A stretch of DNA of 64,000 bases, from the NCBI RefSeq assembly GCF_000518745.1, contig NZ_KI912487.1, positions 186,001-250,000 of the forward strand. The letters run 5' to 3'. The number at the start of each line of letters is the position of its first letter. Position 1 is the stretch's first letter. The DNA is from Phaseolibacter flectens ATCC 12775 (GTDB lineage: Bacteria > Pseudomonadota > Gammaproteobacteria > Enterobacterales > Enterobacteriaceae). Made by a program: the position numbers and the translations under genes. This document shows positions 37,169 to 49,043 of this stretch, in pieces. The notes below the pieces were generated by a model. That model saw nothing but the letters and a program-made list of their open reading frames with translations. It was not told where the DNA came from and made no database searches.

Positions 37169-37426
37169 CTTAATTCCTGCATATTCGGTTTTTAAAATGA
37201 ACGTTTTCTCAAGTAACCCCTGTAATTAAAGCACAAATTGAAGCAGACGTTTACCCGTATCTGAATAAAATGATAAGCGCGTATAGTAAATATCGCCTGC
37301 TTTCTCCGTTTTTGTATTCTCTGCGATTTAATTTGCAATCCTCATAACATTTCCGATAATAGCAAGCAGCAATTTTTTCACAATTTTTGATTTTACTCCC
37401 ATTAGGATTAACAGCTAGGAGTTATT

Positions 37427-37933
37427 ATGTCACAGCATGTCACAATGAAAGGTAATCCAATCAAGGTTGCCGGCGTTTTACCAACTGTAGGCGAAACCGC
37501 ACCCGATCTGATCCTGACAAAAAATGACCTCAGTGAGGCGGATCTCAGTCATTGGCAAGGCCAACGTAAAGTGTTAAATATTTTTCCAAGTATCGACACG
37601 GGGACCTGCGCGAGCTCAGTTCGTCGTTTTAACCAACTGGCTTCAGAACTAGAAAATACGGTCGTATTGTGTATCTCTATGGATTTGCCTTTTGCACAAA
37701 GTCGTTTTTGTGGTAGTGATGGATTAGATAATGTGATTACGCTTTCTGGATTTCGCCATCCTGACTTCAAAAGTAACTGGGGCGTTGATATACGTGATTT
37801 ACCACTGGCGGGGTTAACGGCACGTGCCGTTGTGGTATTGGATGAAAATAATACGGTACTGCATGCCGAATTGGTGTCTGAAATTGCCGATGAACCAAAT
37901 TATCACGCGGTTTTGGCTGTACTGGCGAACTGA
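37427..37933 (+). CDS. tpx: Thiol peroxidase Tpx
   Basis: Tpx is an atypical 2-Cys peroxiredoxin that reduces alkyl hydroperoxides with thioredoxin. The 168 residues carry the peroxidatic cysteine Cys61 in [10 protein letters not shown] and the resolving cysteine Cys95 in SRFCGSDG, the standard positions. The ribosome site is AGGAGTTATT. It converges on tyrR, the usual tpx-tyrR neighbourhood. Confidence 0.96.
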   Translation: MSQHVTMKGNPIKVAGVLPTVGETAPDLILTKNDLSEADLSHWQGQRKVLNIFPSIDTGTCASSVRRFNQLASELENTVVLCISMDLPFAQSRFCGSDGLDNVITLSGFRHPDFKSNWGVDIRDLPLAGLTARAVVVLDENNTVLHAELVSEIADEPNYHAVLAVLAN

Positions 37934-38224
37934 TTTTGTCATTGGCGCTTGCGTTTGGCCTGAGTTTTCTCCGACCGCGCTTAAGCGCCATGCCTTGCCA
38001 TATTCAGGGCCATGGCACGCTCATTCACCCACGCACAGGGTGAATGGGTGACTGAGCCCTTCTGCCAATCAGTGAGCGTGATGTCATTTAGACTGCTGCC
38101 CTCACGTCGTCTTTTTAGTCCCGACGCGTTTTATCAGATTGTCTCAGGGAAACCTCGGCCTGCAGTCTGTAGCAGAATGGCAGCGGTTTCCGGCTCACTA
38201 AGCCTTTCAGTCACGCCAATGTTC

Positions 38225-39778
38225 TTACTCTTTTTTATTATTTAAACCGTACTCACGAAGCTTATTAGCAATGGCGGTGTGTGAAACACCTAAACGGCTG
38301 GCCAGTTTGCGTGTACTTGGATAATGCCGATAAAGACGAGTTAATACATTGCATTCAAAGCGTCGAGTGATTTGATCCAATGACCCCATTAAATCAGCCG
38401 GCTCTTCCGCTAGGCTCGCCGTTTCACCAGGTAAGTCAATATCAGCGAGGGTAAGTTCATGATCGTCTGATTGAGCAAGGGCTCGGTACAAGGTGTTTTT
38501 CAGTTGTCTGACATTGCCTGGCCAAGGGTAACTGCTTAAACTTGATGATAATTGTGTGGTCATTATCGGACAAACACGTCGTTTTTCTGCCGCATAGCGG
38601 GCGATGAAAAGTTGACTTAATGGAACAATATCTTGTGGATGTTCGCGTAATGGTGGTAACACTAAACTGAGTACATTGAGCCGAAAAAAAAGATCTTGTC
38701 TGAATTTCCCTTCGCTGACCCGTTGTTCTAAATTTTGTTGAGTCGTACAGATGACGCGGACATCAACCTGCACTTGATGATCATCGCCAACACGGCGAAA
38801 AGTGCCGTCATTGAGAAACCGCAATAATTTTATTTGCATACTATGGGACATTTCGGCAACTTCATCCAACAGAACGGTGCCACCATGGGCTTGTTCAAAA
38901 AAACCTTTTTTACTTTCTAATGCATTCGGGTACGCACCGGCAGCATGACCATATAACTCACTTTCCGCCACCTCTTCCGGTAATGAAGCGCAGTTAAGAG
39001 CCAGAAAAGGCTTATCACGCCGCTCACTGTAACGATGACAAGCCTGAGCGAGCAAATCTTTGCCCGTCCCCGTTTCACCGATGATCATTAAGGGGTCATC
39101 ATGGCGAGATAGCTTTTTGGCTTGAGCGATAACCTGACGCATCTTCGGACTTTCGGCAATGATTTCGGCAAAAGCAGGCCACTCGGTGGGGTTTGTTGTC
39201 GTGTCAATCACACCAACAGTGTGAGAAGATTTCAGCATGATGACTGCGCCTATTGCTTGCTCAGTCAGTTCTTGTTCAGCAGGCAAATAAATGAGGCGTG
39301 CCTCCAAGTCAAAGCCTCCACCATGTATCACCAAACTTTGTTTAAACGTCTGAGCATCGTTTTTATCAAGCCAACGCATCAGTTCGCTACAGGATAACCA
39401 CTGTTCGATCCCTGTATGCATGATTGTCGATAACGGCTGTTGCAATAAATGTAAGGCGGCAGGGTTCGCTTGCTCAATTTGCCCTTTTACATTGACCGAT
39501 AACACCGGTTGAGGAATGGCGTCCAACAGCGCGGATAAAAAACGGCCGCCACTCTCTGAAGGCATATAACTGGCTGTACGGACATCGATTACCCCTTTTG
39601 TTTGACGGATCTCGGTCATTAATGAAGAGAAAAGATCAAACGGGATGGGTCGGAATCGTAGCCAAATCCGCTTTTCACGGATTTCGATTCCATATAAATC
39701 GATTTCTTTCGCAACTAGTAAATCCAATAACTCATGAGCCAGGCCAAGGCGGTCCTGACAAAAAATCTCTAAGCGCAT
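38225..39778 (-). CDS. tyrR: Transcriptional regulator TyrR
   Basis: TyrR controls aromatic amino acid synthesis and transport genes. The 517-residue protein has an N-terminal ACT domain (MRLEIFCQDRLGLAHELLDL), a PAS domain, and an AAA+ domain with Walker A GETGTGKD and Walker B-type VLLDEVAEMSH. It ends in a Fis-like helix-turn-helix (TRKLASRLGVSHTAIANKLR). The GAFTGA loop of sigma-54 activators is replaced by GHAAGAYPNA, as expected for TyrR, which works with sigma-70. Confidence 0.95.
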   Translation of the reverse strand: MRLEIFCQDRLGLAHELLDLLVAKEIDLYGIEIREKRIWLRFRPIPFDLFSSLMTEIRQTKGVIDVRTASYMPSESGGRFLSALLDAIPQPVLSVNVKGQIEQANPAALHLLQQPLSTIMHTGIEQWLSCSELMRWLDKNDAQTFKQSLVIHGGGFDLEARLIYLPAEQELTEQAIGAVIMLKSSHTVGVIDTTTNPTEWPAFAEIIAESPKMRQVIAQAKKLSRHDDPLMIIGETGTGKDLLAQACHRYSERRDKPFLALNCASLPEEVAESELYGHAAGAYPNALESKKGFFEQAHGGTVLLDEVAEMSHSMQIKLLRFLNDGTFRRVGDDHQVQVDVRVICTTQQNLEQRVSEGKFRQDLFFRLNVLSLVLPPLREHPQDIVPLSQLFIARYAAEKRRVCPIMTTQLSSSLSSYPWPGNVRQLKNTLYRALAQSDDHELTLADIDLPGETASLAEEPADLMGSLDQITRRFECNVLTRLYRHYPSTRKLASRLGVSHTAIANKLREYGLNNKKE

Positions 39779-40008
39779 GATGCAATCCTTAACAGGCTGA
39801 CTCCACTCATCATACTGCAGGTCTGGTCACAACTAAAGTGCGACTGTCAACAAAGATTGACAGCAGCTATCGCTAGCTAAATCGTGACAACATAGCGGTG
39901 TCCTTACCCATTAAATCGTTAGCAGTCTGGTAATCAATACAAAGACAGAGTAATAACGATTATTACATTGATAAGCTAATATATAAGCAAGTAAAAGGCA
40001 GGCATGAT

Positions 40009-40084
40009 AAAAAAAAGCCCGTAATTAAGAGACGGGCAAAAATTGACAATGTGAGCAATGTGAGTCGCGCTGTCTAGCGAAACA
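40009..40084 (-). ncRNA. ryhB: RyhB-like iron-responsive small RNA
   Basis: On the minus strand, downstream of a Fur-type promoter, runs an RNA of about 75 nt. It contains GACTCACATTGCTCACATTG, matching the conserved RyhB pairing core (GACATTGCTCACATTGCTT in E. coli), and then a terminator: GCCCGT / ACGGGC stem with an 8-9 base loop and a long T-run. RyhB represses mRNAs of iron-using proteins through Hfq when iron is scarce. The position, between tyrR and sapA, differs from the E. coli location. The start at about 40084 is inferred from the -10. Confidence 0.8.
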
Positions 40085-40089
40085 AGGAC

Positions 40090-40137
40090 ATAGTATTGCA
40101 AATAATTATCAATATCAATCATTATTGATAATTATTT
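40090..40137 (-). promoter_or_regulatory. Fur-type dyad and promoter of the RyhB-like RNA
   Basis: Minus strand: -35 TTGATA (40113-40118), 17-base spacer, -10 TACTAT (40090-40095). The -35 and spacer are covered by a long AT dyad, AAATAATTATCAAT (40100-40113) and ATTGATAATTATTT (40124-40137), exact reverse complements. This fits overlapping Fur boxes (GATAATNATTATC type). Confidence 0.8.
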
Positions 40138-40262
40138 ACATCCTGTTACGTTCAACACCTTGCCGCCTTAGTGCGACTCGCCGATTTAATGCATTGAGCA
40201 TTTGGGTACTATCCATGATTTCATGTAAACTGGATCTATAATAAAATCCGTCACTGAGAGCT

Positions 40263-41885
40263 ATGAGCAAATTATTAATTGTTGCACTAACTGGTCTAAG
40301 CTTGCTGACCTGCTATCGCACTTCCTCTGCCGCTGAAACCGAGAACAGTAAAGGCTTTGTTTACTGTGTCAGTGGAGAACTGGATAGCTTCAATCCTCAG
40401 TTATCCAGTGCAGGACTGAATGTAGAAACCCTCGCGACGCAGCTTTATAACCGATTGCTGACTGTCGATCCCTTGACCTATCGTTTATTGCCGGAATTGG
40501 CTGAAAAATGGAAAATCACGGATAATGGTCGGCGCATCCTCTTTTATTTACGCCATGATGTGGCTTTCCATCGTCTCGGTTGGTTTACACCTCATCGTAT
40601 GATGAATGCTGATGATGTCGTTTTCAGTTTTAGCCGTATGTTTAATAAGCAGGATCCTTGGCATCAAGTCGGGGGAGGAAATTACCCTTATTTTGATAGT
40701 TTAAAACTGGCTGACAATATACAAAGTATTAAAAAAATCAGTCACTCCGTGGTTGAGTTTACACTAAAGCAACCGGATTCCGCGTTTTTATGGCATATTG
40801 CAACCAACTATGCCCCCATACTTTCTGCTGAATATGCGCAGAAACTTGAACAACAGGATCAGCAGCAACTGATGGATACTTATCCTGTCGGCACGGGTCC
40901 ATTTATGCTGGCCAGTTACCGCGCAGGGCAATTTATCCGATTAGTTCGTAACCCTCATTATTGGAAAGGCCAGCCAGAACCTGAACAAGTTGTGATTGAT
41001 ATCGGCACTGGCGGCACGGGCAGATTATCCAAATTACTCACTGGAGAATGTGATATTCTTGCTTATCCGGCAGCCAGTCAGTTGACGGTACTGCGTGATG
41101 ATGCCAGACTCCGAATGAGTTTAAGGCCGGGTATGAATACGGCCTATCTGGCATTTAATACCAGTAAACCCCCTTTAAATAATCCGCAAGTGCGTCATGC
41201 GTTAGCCCTGGCCATTGATAATGAACGTGTTATGAACTCAATTTATTATGGGACAGCAGAAACTGCCGCCTCCATCTTACCAAGAGCATCTTGGGCTTAT
41301 GATGCCATTGCGAAAGTGACTGCCTATTCTCCTGATAAGGCGCGAGACCGACTTAAACAGCTTGGCATGGAAGCGTTACATCTTAAAATGATGGTGCCAA
41401 TGCGTGCACAGCCGTGGAACCCCAGCCCCCTTAAGATGGCCGAGTTACTGCAAGCGGATCTCGGTCGAGCCGGCGTTCAAGTTGATATTATTCCGGTAGA
41501 AGGCCGTAATCTTGAAAGTAAATTGATGAACAATGATCACGATTTATCTTTGGTCGGTTGGGCGACTGACAGTAATGACCCCGATAGTTTTTTTCGCCCT
41601 ATTCTCAGTTGCGCCGCGATCGATTCACAAACCAATTACAGCCATTGGTGCGATCCAAAATTTGATTTACTCCTTGAATCAGCTCGACGTAGTCAGCAAC
41701 TCTCTGAACGTATCGATGATTACCATCGTGCTCAGCAATTGCTGGCTGATACTCTGCCGGTACTGCCTTTGGCTTCCTCTCTACAACTGTTAGCCTACCG
41801 TTCTGATATTCAGGGCTTAGTCTTAAGCCCTTTTGGCAATGCCTCTCTTGCTGGGGTTTCTCGTGATAGCGGGAAGGAAAATTAA
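40263..41885 (+). CDS. sapA: Peptide ABC transporter substrate-binding protein SapA
   Basis: A 540-residue SBP family 5 protein with a signal peptide ([23 protein letters not shown]). Typical blocks are [37 protein letters not shown] and [20 protein letters not shown]. SapA is the periplasmic component of the Sap system, linked to antimicrobial peptide resistance and, for SapBCDF, putrescine export. First gene of sapABCDF. A TATAAT at about 40236-40241 is the likely -10. Confidence 0.94.
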   Translation: MSKLLIVALTGLSLLTCYRTSSAAETENSKGFVYCVSGELDSFNPQLSSAGLNVETLATQLYNRLLTVDPLTYRLLPELAEKWKITDNGRRILFYLRHDVAFHRLGWFTPHRMMNADDVVFSFSRMFNKQDPWHQVGGGNYPYFDSLKLADNIQSIKKISHSVVEFTLKQPDSAFLWHIATNYAPILSAEYAQKLEQQDQQQLMDTYPVGTGPFMLASYRAGQFIRLVRNPHYWKGQPEPEQVVIDIGTGGTGRLSKLLTGECDILAYPAASQLTVLRDDARLRMSLRPGMNTAYLAFNTSKPPLNNPQVRHALALAIDNERVMNSIYYGTAETAASILPRASWAYDAIAKVTAYSPDKARDRLKQLGMEALHLKMMVPMRAQPWNPSPLKMAELLQADLGRAGVQVDIIPVEGRNLESKLMNNDHDLSLVGWATDSNDPDSFFRPILSCAAIDSQTNYSHWCDPKFDLLLESARRSQQLSERIDDYHRAQQLLADTLPVLPLASSLQLLAYRSDIQGLVLSPFGNASLAGVSRDSGKEN

Positions 41886-41887
41886 CC

Positions 41888-42853
41888 ATGATCATATTTA
41901 TTCTGCGACGGATCCTATTATTGATAGTGACCATTTTTCTTCTCTCAATCTTGGGTTTCAGTCTTTGTTTCATTCCGGCTCATGCGCCATTGCATGACGT
42001 CAATGTCATTAATGCTTTTGGCTTCTGGTACAAAGGGCTTTTGCAGCTTGATTTTGGGCTATCTAGCGTGAATAGCCAGCCGATACTGACCCAAATTCAA
42101 GAATTCTTTCCTGCAACAATCGAACTCTGCCTGATGGCGTTTTCCTTAGCCTTATTTTTAGGGATCCCTCTCGGCATTGTCGCTGCACTGAATAAGCAAA
42201 AATGGGCAGATAAAATTATCAGCAACTTGGCGTTGTTGGGATTTTCAGTCCCCATCTTCTGGTTAGCCCTGTTATTAACCTTATTATTTTCGTTAACATT
42301 GGGCTGGCTGCCAGTCTCCGGCCGACTGGATTTGCTTTATTCAATTCCCTATCTCACCGGCTTTAGCTTTATTGACCTCTTTTTAATGCACTCAGAACAT
42401 AAGGTGTTAATATTAAAAAGCTTAGTGTTACATTTGATCCTCCCTGTTGCCACGCTCTGTGTCGCCCCACTGACCGAAGTGGTTAAATTGACCAGAAACA
42501 GTACCCTGGATGTGATTGAAAAAGGCTATATCAAAGCGGCAGTCACTCGGGGCTTGTCCCGTTTTACGGTGGTACGGCGTCATGTGTTACACAATGCCAT
42601 CCCGCCGATTATTCCCCATCTCGGCCTGCAATTTGCCATTATGCTCAGTCTCACAATGATCACCGAAGCGGTATTTAATTGGCCCGGTCTCGGACTGTGG
42701 TTACTCACTGCGATCCGTCAACAAGATTATGCGTCTGTTTCGACGGGGGTGATGGTCATGGGTTCCCTTGTAGTTCTGGTGAATACTGTGTCAGATATTT
42801 TAGGGGCAGTCTTGAATCCATTAAAGCATAAGGAATGGTATGCCGGCCGATAA
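41888..42853 (+). CDS. sapB: Sap ABC transporter permease SapB
   Basis: A 321-residue inner-membrane permease of the DppB type with about six hydrophobic segments and the permease EAA-type loop ([20 protein letters not shown]). It begins 2 bases after the sapA stop and overlaps sapC by 14 bases, so the operon is tightly coupled. Confidence 0.95.
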   Translation: MIIFILRRILLLIVTIFLLSILGFSLCFIPAHAPLHDVNVINAFGFWYKGLLQLDFGLSSVNSQPILTQIQEFFPATIELCLMAFSLALFLGIPLGIVAALNKQKWADKIISNLALLGFSVPIFWLALLLTLLFSLTLGWLPVSGRLDLLYSIPYLTGFSFIDLFLMHSEHKVLILKSLVLHLILPVATLCVAPLTEVVKLTRNSTLDVIEKGYIKAAVTRGLSRFTVVRRHVLHNAIPPIIPHLGLQFAIMLSLTMITEAVFNWPGLGLWLLTAIRQQDYASVSTGVMVMGSLVVLVNTVSDILGAVLNPLKHKEWYAGR

Positions 42854-43730
42854 CATTTACCAAGAACAGCAGCTACCAGGGACTTTTTTACGAGCTTGGC
42901 GACTTTTCTATCATGATACTGCGGCAATGGTCGGTTTTTATGGTGTCAGTGTTTTATTCTTGCTTTGCCTATTTGGCCGTATGATTGCTCCTTACGATGT
43001 GGATTTTCAATTTTCAGGTTATCAACTGTTGCCGCCTTCTTGGTCACGGTACGGCGAAGTCTCCTTTTTTCTGGGGACGGATGACTTAGGACGCGATGTG
43101 ATGAGTCGCTTATTATCGGGCGTACCTGCCACTATTGGTTGTGCGCTCCTCGTGACATTGGCTTCAACCCTTTGTGCGCTCGCAATGGGGATCACCGCAG
43201 GCATCACACGTGGACTGCGTTCCACCTTGTTAAATCATGTTCTTGACCCCTTATTAGCCCTACCTTCAATATTGATTGCGATTATTGTGACCGCGTTTAT
43301 CGGTAGTAGTTTATTCCATGCCATGATTGCTGTTTGGTTGGCGGTGACGCCTAGGCTGGTTAGAGCTATCTATCTGGCGATCCATGATGAGATGTCGAAA
43401 GATTATGTCACGGCCTGTCGTCTAGATGGCGCCAGTCGCTGGCAAATATTCACTGAAGCAATGATGCCGAATGTCTTGCCGATTTTCATCACTGAATTAA
43501 CTCGCGGCCTATCCCTCGCCATCCTCGATATTGCCGCCTTAGGCTTTCTCGGATTAGGAGCACAACATCCCTCTTCTGAGTGGGGAGCAACCTTAGGTGA
43601 TGCCTTGGATCTCATTTATGTCGCACCTTGGACAGTGATGTTGCCCGGTTTAGCCTTAACCTGTTCAATCATCGTGATTAACTTGTTTGGTGAGGGTATT
43701 CGTCGCGCAATCGAAGCCGGAGTCCGATAA
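42840..43730 (+). CDS. sapC: Sap ABC transporter permease SapC
   Basis: A 296-residue DppC-type permease. The [20 protein letters not shown] block and the EAA loop ([20 protein letters not shown]) are clear. It overlaps sapB by 14 bases and sapD by one (TAATG). Confidence 0.95.
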   Translation: MPADNIYQEQQLPGTFLRAWRLFYHDTAAMVGFYGVSVLFLLCLFGRMIAPYDVDFQFSGYQLLPPSWSRYGEVSFFLGTDDLGRDVMSRLLSGVPATIGCALLVTLASTLCALAMGITAGITRGLRSTLLNHVLDPLLALPSILIAIIVTAFIGSSLFHAMIAVWLAVTPRLVRAIYLAIHDEMSKDYVTACRLDGASRWQIFTEAMMPNVLPIFITELTRGLSLAILDIAALGFLGLGAQHPSSEWGATLGDALDLIYVAPWTVMLPGLALTCSIIVINLFGEGIRRAIEAGVR

Positions 43731-44725
43731 TGGCCTTAATTGATATCAGAAATCTCACCATTGAATTCCTGAGTGGCGATCAGCCGATTAAAGCGGTGGA
43801 TCGCGTCAGTATGACCCTTCATGAAGGGGAAATTCGTGGTCTGGTTGGTGAGTCCGGCTCCGGAAAAAGCCTGATTGCTAAAGCGATTTGTGGTGTCACC
43901 TCCGATAACTGGCGTGTCACCGCTGACAGAATGCGTTTCCGGGATATCGATTTATTACACCTGAGTCCCCTTGCGCGCCGACACCTGATTGGCCAGCATA
44001 TTTCCATGATTTTTCAGGAGCCTCAAGCTTGTCTCGATCCTTCTGAAACTGTCGGGCGTCAACTTCGTCAGGCGATCGCTCCCCATACATTCAAAGGGCG
44101 TTGGTATCAACGATTTTGGTGGTGGCGTAAACAACGGGCTATTGAGTTACTGCACCGTGTAGGAATTAAAAATCATCATCATATTATGCGTTGTTTCCCT
44201 TACGAATTAACTGAAGGGGAATGCCAAAAAGTGATGATTGCCATCGCCTTGGCCACACAGCCCCAATTACTTATCGCCGATGAACCGACCAATGCTATGG
44301 AAGCAACAACTCAAGCGCAAATTTTTCGGTTGTTGCGCCAGTTAAATCAGAATAATGGTATGACCATCCTGTTGATTAGCCATGATTTACGATCACTCAG
44401 CCAATGGTCAGATCGCATTGATGTGATGTATTGTGGTCAGACCGTTGAGTCTGCTGTCAGCTCGGCACTGATGAGCAAACCTAGGCATCCCTATACTCAA
44501 GCTTTGATTCGATCGATGCCTGATTTTAGCCGCCCTTTGTTGCACAAAAGTCGATTAAACACCTTATCGGGGTCGATCCCTTCATTGGAAAACCTGCCAA
44601 TCGGTTGCCGCTTGGGACCGAGATGTCCTTATGGTCAACGACAATGTCTCATTCGACCCAAGCTTGAAGGCAATAAAGGACACGTCTTTGCCTGCCATTT
44701 TCCTTTGAATATGGAAAACAATTAA
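43730..44725 (+). CDS. sapD: Sap ABC transporter ATPase SapD
   Basis: A 331-residue ATPase. Walker A is GESGSGKS, the signature region is [12 protein letters not shown] (a SapD variant of LSGGQ), Walker B is [12 protein letters not shown], and the C-terminal oligopeptide/dipeptide transporter extension carries [14 protein letters not shown] with its cysteines. In E. coli SapD also binds ATP for Trk potassium uptake. Confidence 0.95.
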   Translation: MALIDIRNLTIEFLSGDQPIKAVDRVSMTLHEGEIRGLVGESGSGKSLIAKAICGVTSDNWRVTADRMRFRDIDLLHLSPLARRHLIGQHISMIFQEPQACLDPSETVGRQLRQAIAPHTFKGRWYQRFWWWRKQRAIELLHRVGIKNHHHIMRCFPYELTEGECQKVMIAIALATQPQLLIADEPTNAMEATTQAQIFRLLRQLNQNNGMTILLISHDLRSLSQWSDRIDVMYCGQTVESAVSSALMSKPRHPYTQALIRSMPDFSRPLLHKSRLNTLSGSIPSLENLPIGCRLGPRCPYGQRQCLIRPKLEGNKGHVFACHFPLNMENN

Positions 44726-45544
44726 GTGGACATTTTACTTGAAGCCAGAAACCTACGTAAAACGTGGACGTACAAAACCGGGTTGTTTCACACTCAACAT
44801 GTGGAGGCGGTGCAAGATATCAGCTTTATCTTACGTGAAAAACAAACTTTAGCCATCATTGGTGAAAATGGCTCAGGTAAATCAACGTTAGCTAAAATGC
44901 TCAGTGGCATGGTGGTGCCGACCTCGGGGCAACTCAGCATTCGAGGAATACCCCTTAAATTTGGGGATTATCATTATCGAAGCCAGCATATTCGCATGAT
45001 TTTTCAAGACTCATCGACCTCACTGAACCCCAGACAACGGATAAGCCAAATCCTTGAATTACCGTTAAAACTGAATACGCCGTTGACTGCAGAACAACGA
45101 GAGAAACAGGTGATTGCCACTTTAAAAAAAGTGGGGTTACTGGGTGATCATGCCGGGTATTACCCCCATATGCTGGCACCGGGACAACGACAGCGGGTCG
45201 CGTTGGCTCGTGCATTGATGCTTGACCCTAAGGTGATTATTGCAGATGAAGCTTTAGCTTCACTGGATATGAGTATGCGTTCTCAATTAATCAATTTGAT
45301 GCTAGAACTGCAAGATAAAGAAGGGCTATCCTATATTTATGTTACTCAGCATTTGGGTTTGATGAAACATATCAGTGATCAGGTTTTAGTGATGCATCAA
45401 GGTCAGGTAGTGGAACGGGGTGGCACGGCAGATGTGCTTGCCGCACCTTTACATGATGTGACGAAAAAACTGATCAGTAGCCACTTTGGTGAGGCGTTGT
45501 CAGCGGATGCTTGGCGAAATCATCAAGAAGAGATGCACTTTTAA
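44726..45544 (+). CDS. sapF: Sap ABC transporter ATPase SapF
   Basis: A 272-residue ATPase starting at a GTG placed directly after the sapD stop. Walker A GENGSGKS, signature LAPGQRQRVALARAL (in place of LSGGQ, as in E. coli SapF), Walker B VIIADEALASLD. Last gene of the operon; fabI follows. Confidence 0.95.
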   Translation: MDILLEARNLRKTWTYKTGLFHTQHVEAVQDISFILREKQTLAIIGENGSGKSTLAKMLSGMVVPTSGQLSIRGIPLKFGDYHYRSQHIRMIFQDSSTSLNPRQRISQILELPLKLNTPLTAEQREKQVIATLKKVGLLGDHAGYYPHMLAPGQRQRVALARALMLDPKVIIADEALASLDMSMRSQLINLMLELQDKEGLSYIYVTQHLGLMKHISDQVLVMHQGQVVERGGTADVLAAPLHDVTKKLISSHFGEALSADAWRNHQEEMHF

Positions 45545-45658
45545 TTACAACACTTATCAGCAGTTCAGAGTCGTGTTAGAATGACACCAAGTATGGTGCG
45601 TCTACGCGCTAGGTCACCACTCACCGTCATTTTAGCGATTTTAATTAAGGATTTTAAT

Positions 45659-46447
45659 ATGAGTTTTCTTTCCGGCAAACGCATTCTTATTACTGGTGTT
45701 GCCAGTAAACTCTCGATTGCTTGGGGTATCGCGCAAGCGATGCATAAGCAAGGTGCAGAACTGGCCTTTACTTATCAAAATGATAAATTAAAAGGACGGG
45801 TTGAAGAGTTTGCTAAAGAACTGGGCTCAGAGATTGTCCTCCCTTGTGATGTCGCCGAAGACCAAAGTATTACTGATTTATTCAGTGAATTAGCGAAAGT
45901 CTGGCCATCTTTTGATGGTTTTGTGCATTCCATTGGTTTTGCCCCTGCTGATCAACTTGATGGGGATTACGTTAATGCCGTTACGCGGGAAGGTTTTAAA
46001 ATAGCTCATGATATCAGTGCTTACAGTTTTGTCGCGATGGCTAAAGCCTGTCGTGCTATGCTTAATCCAGGTGCAAGCTTACTGACACTGTCTTATCTGG
46101 GTGCTGAGCGTGCAATCCCTAATTATAACGTGATGGGACTGGCTAAAGCGTCTCTCGAAGCCAACGTGCGCTATATGGCTAATGCCATGGGACCAGACAG
46201 TGTGAGAGTCAACGGCATCTCTGCGGGACCAATTCGTACCCTTGCCGCCTCTGGTATTAAAGATTTTCGTAAAATGCTTTCTCATTGTGAATCGGTTACA
46301 CCTTTACGTCGTACTGTTACCACAGAAGATGTGGGTAACTCTGCCGCTTTCTTATGCTCAGATTTATCAGCAGGTATTACGGGTGAGGTTATTCACGTTG
46401 ATGGCGGCTTTAGTATTGCGGCCATGAATGAACTGGAACTGAAATAG
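45659..46447 (+). CDS. fabI: Enoyl-[ACP] reductase (NADH) FabI
   Basis: FabI completes each cycle of fatty acid elongation. From ATG 45659 ([20 protein letters not shown]) with an AAGGA site the protein has 262 residues, the same length as in E. coli; a longer frame from 45581 is not credible. Catalytic Tyr and Lys are in [10 protein letters not shown], and the NAD site is [13 protein letters not shown]. It is the target of triclosan; the Gly93-equivalent region FVHSIGFAP is wild type. Confidence 0.96.
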   Translation: MSFLSGKRILITGVASKLSIAWGIAQAMHKQGAELAFTYQNDKLKGRVEEFAKELGSEIVLPCDVAEDQSITDLFSELAKVWPSFDGFVHSIGFAPADQLDGDYVNAVTREGFKIAHDISAYSFVAMAKACRAMLNPGASLLTLSYLGAERAIPNYNVMGLAKASLEANVRYMANAMGPDSVRVNGISAGPIRTLAASGIKDFRKMLSHCESVTPLRRTVTTEDVGNSAAFLCSDLSAGITGEVIHVDGGFSIAAMNELELK

Positions 46448-46452
46448 TGCAT

Positions 46453-46483
46453 AAAACAGGTGTCTATTGACACCTGTTTTTTT
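46453..46483 (+). terminator. Intrinsic terminator after fabI
   Basis: AAAACAGGTGTC / GACACCTGTTTT form a 12-bp stem with a TATT loop, ending in a run of seven Ts. It closes the sap-fabI region before rnb. Confidence 0.93.
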
Positions 46484-46646
46484 GTTCTGGATCCAGCCTA
46501 CCGTTGGATTTTGATTCCTGTCCATCAATGACCCGTGTTTTCTGTCTGTTGTCAATTATGCATCGATAACGATAAAGCAGAAGACAATAAAATTGTTTAA
46601 GTCCCACGACTTAAATCCAATACAATCTCCCCCAGACGAAAATATT

Positions 46647-48581
46647 ATGTTTCAAGATAACCCGCTGCTGGCGCAGCTTAAACAAACATTGCACGACAAA
46701 ACACCCCGCGTAGAAGGCGTGGTTAAAGGCACCGATAAAGGTTTTGGCTTTCTTGAAGTGGAAGGCGGCAAAAGCTATTTCATTGCGCCACCCCAGATGA
46801 AAAAAGTGATGCATGGTGACAAAATTACCGCCACGCTGCATAGCAATAAAGATAAAGAGAATGCGGAACCTGAAACATTAATTGAACCCTTTCTCAATCG
46901 TTTTGTTGGTAAAATTCAGAAAAAAGATGACCGTTTATCAATTATTCCGGATCATCCTCTGTTGAAAGAAGCGATCCCCTGTCGTTGTGTCAAGGAATTA
47001 CAACACGATTGTCAACAGGGAGATTGGGTGATTGCAGAGATGAAAAGGCACCCGCTGAAAGGGGATCGTAATTTTCATGCTGATGTCACTGAGTTTATTA
47101 CCGCAGAGGACGATCCTCGAGTGCCTTGGTGGGTGACACTTGCACATCATCATCTAGGAAGAACGGCCCCAGAATCAGCATTACCCCAACAGATACCAGA
47201 CACCCTGCCACGTATTGATCTAACTGATCGATGTTTTATTACCATTGACAGTGCCAGTACAGAAGACATGGATGATGCGCTGTCAATTGAACAATTAGCC
47301 AACGGCCACTTAAAGCTGACCGTTGCCATTGCCGATCCGACTGCTTGGATCAGTGAAGGCAGTGAGCTGGATCGTATTGCTGCCGATCGCGCCTTTACTA
47401 ATTACTTGCCTGGCTTTAATATCCCCATGCTGCCACGAGAGCTGTCAGATAATTTATGCTCTCTGATGCCTAACCAACAACGCCCCGTTCTGGCCTGCCA
47501 TATTATTGTGGATCAGACTGGCTTGACTCAAGGTCGCTGTGAATTTTTTGCTGCAACCATTGAATCAAAAGCCAAATTGAATTACGACGAGGTATCTGAC
47601 TGGCTCGAACAGGTTGGTGTGTGGCAGCCTCCCTCAACCGAAATTGCAGAACAGCTGACGTTATTACAGCGCTTTACTCAGCTTCGCTATCAATGGCGGA
47701 CTGAAAATGCACTCGTCTTTAAAGATCGTCCTGATTATAAATTTGTTTTGGGCGAAAAAGGTGACGTGTTGGATATCGTGGTTGAGCCACGGCGAACAGC
47801 CAATCGTCTAGTGGAAGAAGCCATGATCAGTGCCAATATTGCCGCGGCTGAAATACTCAGTCAGGATATTGGGTATGGTATATTTAATGTGCATAATGGC
47901 TTTGACTCGATAAATGCAGAACAAGCCGTTGCAGTGCTGAAAGCACACGAGGTCTCCGTTGATGCAGCTGAATTGGTGACGTTGGAGGGGTTTAAATCCT
48001 TACGCAAGCAGTTAGACAATCTACCAACTCAATTTTTAGATAGTCGCATCAGACGTTTTCAAACCTTCGCCGAGATTACCACCACACCTGGGCCTCACTT
48101 CGGTATGGGCTTACCCTGCTATGCAACCTGGACTTCACCAATTCGTAAATACGGTGATATGATAAATCATCGATTGTTGAAAGCGAAACTCGCCGGTGCG
48201 AAAACCCAACAACCGGAAAATGAGATCGCGACTCGAATGACGGAGCGTAGAAGACAGCACCGAATGGCAGAGCGTGATGTCGCCAACTGGTTGTACTCGC
48301 AATTCCTCAATCAATATGCGGGCACCGATAAAAAGTTTAGTGCTGAGATTGTTGATATCAGTCGTGGCGGAATGCGAGTTCGTCTGCTCGATAATGGCGC
48401 CAGCGCTTTTGTGCCAGCCCCTTTTCTCCATGCTGTCAGAGATGAGCTAGTCTGTAGTCAAGAAAATGGCACTGTCCAAATTAAAGGGGATGTACGTTAT
48501 CGTGTTACTGATGTGATTAATGTCACTCTTGCTGAAATTCGCCTAGCGACCCGAAGTATTGTTGCTCGACCTTTCAGTTAA
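46647..48581 (+). CDS. rnb: Exoribonuclease II
   Basis: RNase II degrades single-stranded RNA 3' to 5'. I start at ATG 46647 ([20 protein letters not shown]), giving 644 residues, exactly the E. coli length; the frame is open upstream from 46593 but family members lack that extension. Order: two cold-shock domains, RNB catalytic domain with the acidic site [15 protein letters not shown] and IADPTAWI, then a C-terminal S1 domain ([15 protein letters not shown]). Confidence 0.95.
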   Translation: MFQDNPLLAQLKQTLHDKTPRVEGVVKGTDKGFGFLEVEGGKSYFIAPPQMKKVMHGDKITATLHSNKDKENAEPETLIEPFLNRFVGKIQKKDDRLSIIPDHPLLKEAIPCRCVKELQHDCQQGDWVIAEMKRHPLKGDRNFHADVTEFITAEDDPRVPWWVTLAHHHLGRTAPESALPQQIPDTLPRIDLTDRCFITIDSASTEDMDDALSIEQLANGHLKLTVAIADPTAWISEGSELDRIAADRAFTNYLPGFNIPMLPRELSDNLCSLMPNQQRPVLACHIIVDQTGLTQGRCEFFAATIESKAKLNYDEVSDWLEQVGVWQPPSTEIAEQLTLLQRFTQLRYQWRTENALVFKDRPDYKFVLGEKGDVLDIVVEPRRTANRLVEEAMISANIAAAEILSQDIGYGIFNVHNGFDSINAEQAVAVLKAHEVSVDAAELVTLEGFKSLRKQLDNLPTQFLDSRIRRFQTFAEITTTPGPHFGMGLPCYATWTSPIRKYGDMINHRLLKAKLAGAKTQQPENEIATRMTERRRQHRMAERDVANWLYSQFLNQYAGTDKKFSAEIVDISRGGMRVRLLDNGASAFVPAPFLHAVRDELVCSQENGTVQIKGDVRYRVTDVINVTLAEIRLATRSIVARPFS

Positions 48582-48734
48582 CTTAACAACGCAACGCTGC
48601 ATTTAACCTAAATCCATCTCCTTTCTGGGGATGGATCACCCGACGATTGCAATAAATATTCTAATCACTGATTTTGCCCGTGAAAGTCTGTCAGAAAAAC
48701 ACTATCACATGACATATTATTTCAACAATGGGCC

Positions 48735-48774
48735 AGTCTGTAGTAAAAAATAGCACTGTCCAATTTAAAGGGGA
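48735..48774 (+). repeat. Displaced copy of a 3' segment of rnb
   Basis: AGTCTGTAGTAAAAAATAGC through ACTGTCCAATTTAAAGGGGA repeats, with a few changes, the rnb coding segment at 48449-48490 (codons for [13 protein letters not shown]). It lies about 150 bases beyond the rnb stop and is out of any gene. Confidence 0.8.
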
Positions 48775-48833
48775 ATTGGTACCAATATAGCCTCGATTTT
48801 AGATATCGAAGATCAATAGAATTATCGAATAAA

Positions 48834-49043
48834 ATGAGTAAGAAAGAGGTTAATGCTGCATCGTCAAACCGGCTATTTACATTAATAATTGGCGCCAATG
48901 ATCTTGCGCTTTCTAAAAATACACCGGATATCGTCAGTGGCCGATTCAAATCTGCCTTATTTTTGCTGATGAATTACGGTATAAACTGTGGGCCATTTGA
49001 GAAGAGCCCCCAATACCAGATCGAACCATTAGGGACTCATTGA
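48834..49043 (+). pseudogene. Fragment of a second GDSL esterase
   Basis: The frame contains SNRLFTLIIGANDLALSKNT then PDIVSGRFKSALFLLMNYG, which aligns with LFTVITGGNDLAQTNITPRE and ISARIKIALNVLVLNG of the intact esterase at 49430. Only this internal piece survives, without signal peptide, GDSL block or catalytic His. The remaining 49044-49429 is AT-rich and holds the intact gene's promoter region; no other gene seen. Confidence 0.7.

Noticed and set aside
38012..38245. 77-codon plus frame between tpx and tyrR
   Set aside because: No ribosome site, unusual composition, and it overlaps the tyrR 3' end.
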